From Qipengyuania huizhouensis (GTDB lineage Bacteria; Pseudomonadota; Alphaproteobacteria; Sphingomonadales; Sphingomonadaceae), in NCBI RefSeq assembly GCF_019711635.1, contig NZ_JAIGNT010000001.1, positions 372,001 through 436,000 of the forward strand: a stretch of DNA of 64,000 bases, read 5' to 3'. The position numbers and the translations under genes were made by a program. Under the pieces are notes generated by a model. The model had not been told where the DNA came from. It made no database searches and saw only the letters and a list, made by a program, of their open reading frames with translations. Below are positions 62,490-64,000 of this stretch, piece after piece (position 1 is the first letter of the stretch; every line of letters starts with the position of its first letter).

Positions 62490-63629
62490 TCAGTAGCCGC
62501 TCATTTCGGCGACACGGCCCGCGTGGTAATATTGGTCGCCGAGGAATTCCTGCAGCGCCCGGTCGCGTTTCATGTAGAGGCCGATGTCGTATTCGTCGGT
62601 CATGCCGATGCCGCCGTGCATCTGCACGCCTTCCTTGACCGCAAGGCCGGCCGCCTTGGCGACCTTGGCCTTGGCCACGCTTGCCATGAGGTCCGCCTTT
62701 TCGCTGCCGCCATCGAGCAGCTGGGCCGCCTTGATGGTGACAGCGCGGGCGATCTCGACTTCGGAATAGAGATGCGCGGCGCGGTGCTGCAGCGCCTGGA
62801 ATTCACCGATCAGCTTGCCGAACTGCTTGCGCTGCTTGAGGTAGTCGACGGTCATGTCCATCGCGCCCTGCGCCACACCCACGCCTTCGGCTGCCGCACC
62901 CACGCGGCCCGCCATGAGCATGGCATTGAGCACTTCACGCCCGCCGTCGACTTCGCCGATCACGGCATCGCCATCGAGTTCGACACCGTCGAAGGTGACA
63001 TGGCTGGCCATCGAGCTGTCGACCAGCCGGACGCTGTCATGGCTCATGCCGCTGGCATCCTGCGGCACGGCGAACAGCGTGATGCCGTCCGCATCGCTGT
63101 CGCTGCCCGAAGTGCGCGCGGCAACCACGATCATCTCGCTGCTGGCGCCATAGACCACGAAATCCTTCTTGCCCGACAGGCGGAAGCCGTTGCCCGATTT
63201 CTCCGCCTTGCAGGCGATGGTTTCGGGGCGATGCTTCGCGCCTTCGTCGATAGCGACCGAATAGACCTTCTCGCCTTCGATCAGGCCGGGTAGCCAGCGC
63301 CCCCGGACATCGTCGCTGCCGTGCTTGAGCGCGGTAGCCGCCAGCACGGAGGAGGACAGGAACGGCGAGGGCGTAAGGTTGCGCCCGATCTGTTCGAGCA
63401 CGATCCCCGCCTCAACATGGCCCATGCCGAGCCCGCCGTCGTCTTCGTCCACCAGCATTCCGGTGAAACCCATTTCGGCGAACTGCTTCCACAATCCGTG
63501 GCCGAAGCCGTCCTTGCAATCGCGGTCGCGCCAGTGGCGCAGCTGCTTCGCAATCGCGCCTTCTTCGGCCATGAACTGCTGTGCACTTTCGGCGAGCATC
63601 GCCTGGTCTTCGTCGTAATAAAGGGGCAT
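62490..63629 (-). CDS. Acyl-CoA dehydrogenase family protein
   Basis: A 379-residue flavoenzyme of the acyl-CoA dehydrogenase fold: N-terminal helical part (YYDEDQAMLAESAQQFMAEEG), middle strand domain (FRLSGKKDFVVYGASSEMIVVAARTSG) and C-terminal helices (QRKQFGKLIGEFQALQHRAAHLYSEVEIAR, MHGGIGMTDEYDIGLYMKR). A second family member starts upstream, so the pair may form a heteromeric dehydrogenase, as known from some steroid pathways. Substrate not established. Confidence 0.9.
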   Translation of the reverse strand: MPLYYDEDQAMLAESAQQFMAEEGAIAKQLRHWRDRDCKDGFGHGLWKQFAEMGFTGMLVDEDDGGLGMGHVEAGIVLEQIGRNLTPSPFLSSSVLAATALKHGSDDVRGRWLPGLIEGEKVYSVAIDEGAKHRPETIACKAEKSGNGFRLSGKKDFVVYGASSEMIVVAARTSGSDSDADGITLFAVPQDASGMSHDSVRLVDSSMASHVTFDGVELDGDAVIGEVDGGREVLNAMLMAGRVGAAAEGVGVAQGAMDMTVDYLKQRKQFGKLIGEFQALQHRAAHLYSEVEIARAVTIKAAQLLDGGSEKADLMASVAKAKVAKAAGLAVKEGVQMHGGIGMTDEYDIGLYMKRDRALQEFLGDQYYHAGRVAEMSGY

Positions 63630-63632
63630 CGA

Positions 63633-64000
63633 TCAGGCTCCCGGTAGGTCGAGGATACGTTTCGAGATGACGTTGAGCATGACTTCGCTCGTGCCGCCCT
63701 CGATCGAATTGGCCTTGGTGCGCAGCCAGTTGCGCGACGGCTTGCCGCCGGATGTTTCCTCGCTCTCCCATTCGAGAGCGCGGCTGCCGCCCGCTGCCAT
63801 CATCAGTTCGTGCCGTCGCTTGTTCAGCTCGGTCCCGACATATTTCATCATGTTCGGCTGCGCGGGATGCGCCTTGCCGACCTTGAGTTCGTCGAGGAAC
63901 TTCTCGCCCATCGCGGCATAGGAAAGCGCATCGACATCGAACTGCGCCAGCTCTGCGCGCAGCACCGGATCGAGTTCGCCAGCATTGCGCTTCATCGCCG
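63633..64000 (-). CDS. Acyl-CoA dehydrogenase family protein, C-terminal part, cut by right edge
   Basis: The frame ends at 63633 with ...SIEGGTSEVMLNVISKRILDLPGA, the usual C-terminal GGTSE(I/V) wording of acyl-CoA dehydrogenases. The N-terminal part lies beyond 64000. It precedes the complete acyl-CoA dehydrogenase gene with three bases between, so both are one operon. Only about 122 codons are visible. Confidence 0.9.
   Translation of the reverse strand, partial: AMKRNAGELDPVLRAELAQFDVDALSYAAMGEKFLDELKVGKAHPAQPNMMKYVGTELNKRRHELMMAAGGSRALEWESEETSGGKPSRNWLRTKANSIEGGTSEVMLNVISKRILDLPGA

Overview
The window looks like a chromosomal segment of a high-GC alphaproteobacterium of the order Sphingomonadales, most like the Erythrobacteraceae. 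This is inferred from protein wording, gene orders (imuA-imuB-dnaE2, ybgC-tolQRAB-pal, hisB-hisH-hisA-hisF-hisE, an SspB-type adaptor), an alphaproteobacterial-type SOS box (GTTC-N7-GTTC) and the many TonB, LOV and HWE-kinase style genes. No database was consulted. It holds about 70 genes, one tRNA and no rRNA or CRISPR.

Region 1 (1-9.2 kb): an SOS mutagenesis cassette (imuA, imuB, dnaE2 cut by the left edge) behind a LexA box, an abasic-site SRAP protein, an ECF sigma/anti-sigma pair, a divergent subtilase gene broken by a one-base frameshift, and two exported proteins of unknown role. Region 2 (9.2-13.3 kb): a short LOV photoreceptor gene convergent with, and overlapping, a CheB-CheR-PAS-HWE histidine kinase.

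Region 3 (13.4-26 kb): a tyrosine recombinase followed by a complete-looking uronate polysaccharide utilisation locus: TonB receptor, hydratase-family enzyme, TRAP transporter, LacI regulator, RpiB-type isomerase, KduD, KdgK and a divergent exported beta-helix protein that may be the polysaccharide lyase. Three copies of a TGACACCGGT operator tie the locus together. Proposed flow: outer-membrane or periplasmic cleavage by the beta-helix protein, uptake through the TonB receptor and TRAP system, then isomerase, reductase and kinase steps to 2-keto-3-deoxy-6-phosphogluconate.

Region 4 (26-32.9 kb): small hypothetical genes, then a mobile module made of two divergent arms (ParB-methyltransferase with two DUF5681 proteins and a small Cys-rich protein; DUF3489, DUF2924 and a large serine recombinase), ending beside a tRNA-Ser gene. 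Unusual CCCTGTTA inverted repeats lie between the recombinase and the tRNA.

Region 5 (33-64 kb): core genome. Cyclophilin, VOC protein, RelA/SpoT, M1 peptidase, GH16 glucanase, TrkH/TrkA, hemF, pdeM, infC (apparent ATA start), DUF547 protein, SLC13 transporter, a PLP enzyme of the cystathionine gamma-synthase family behind a structured leader, an ATP-grasp protein with no ordinary start codon, PilZ and J-domain proteins, the tol-pal cluster, the his cluster with an embedded small membrane protein, an SspB adaptor, gmk, a second PilZ protein, and an SDR plus two acyl-CoA dehydrogenase genes, the last cut by the right edge.
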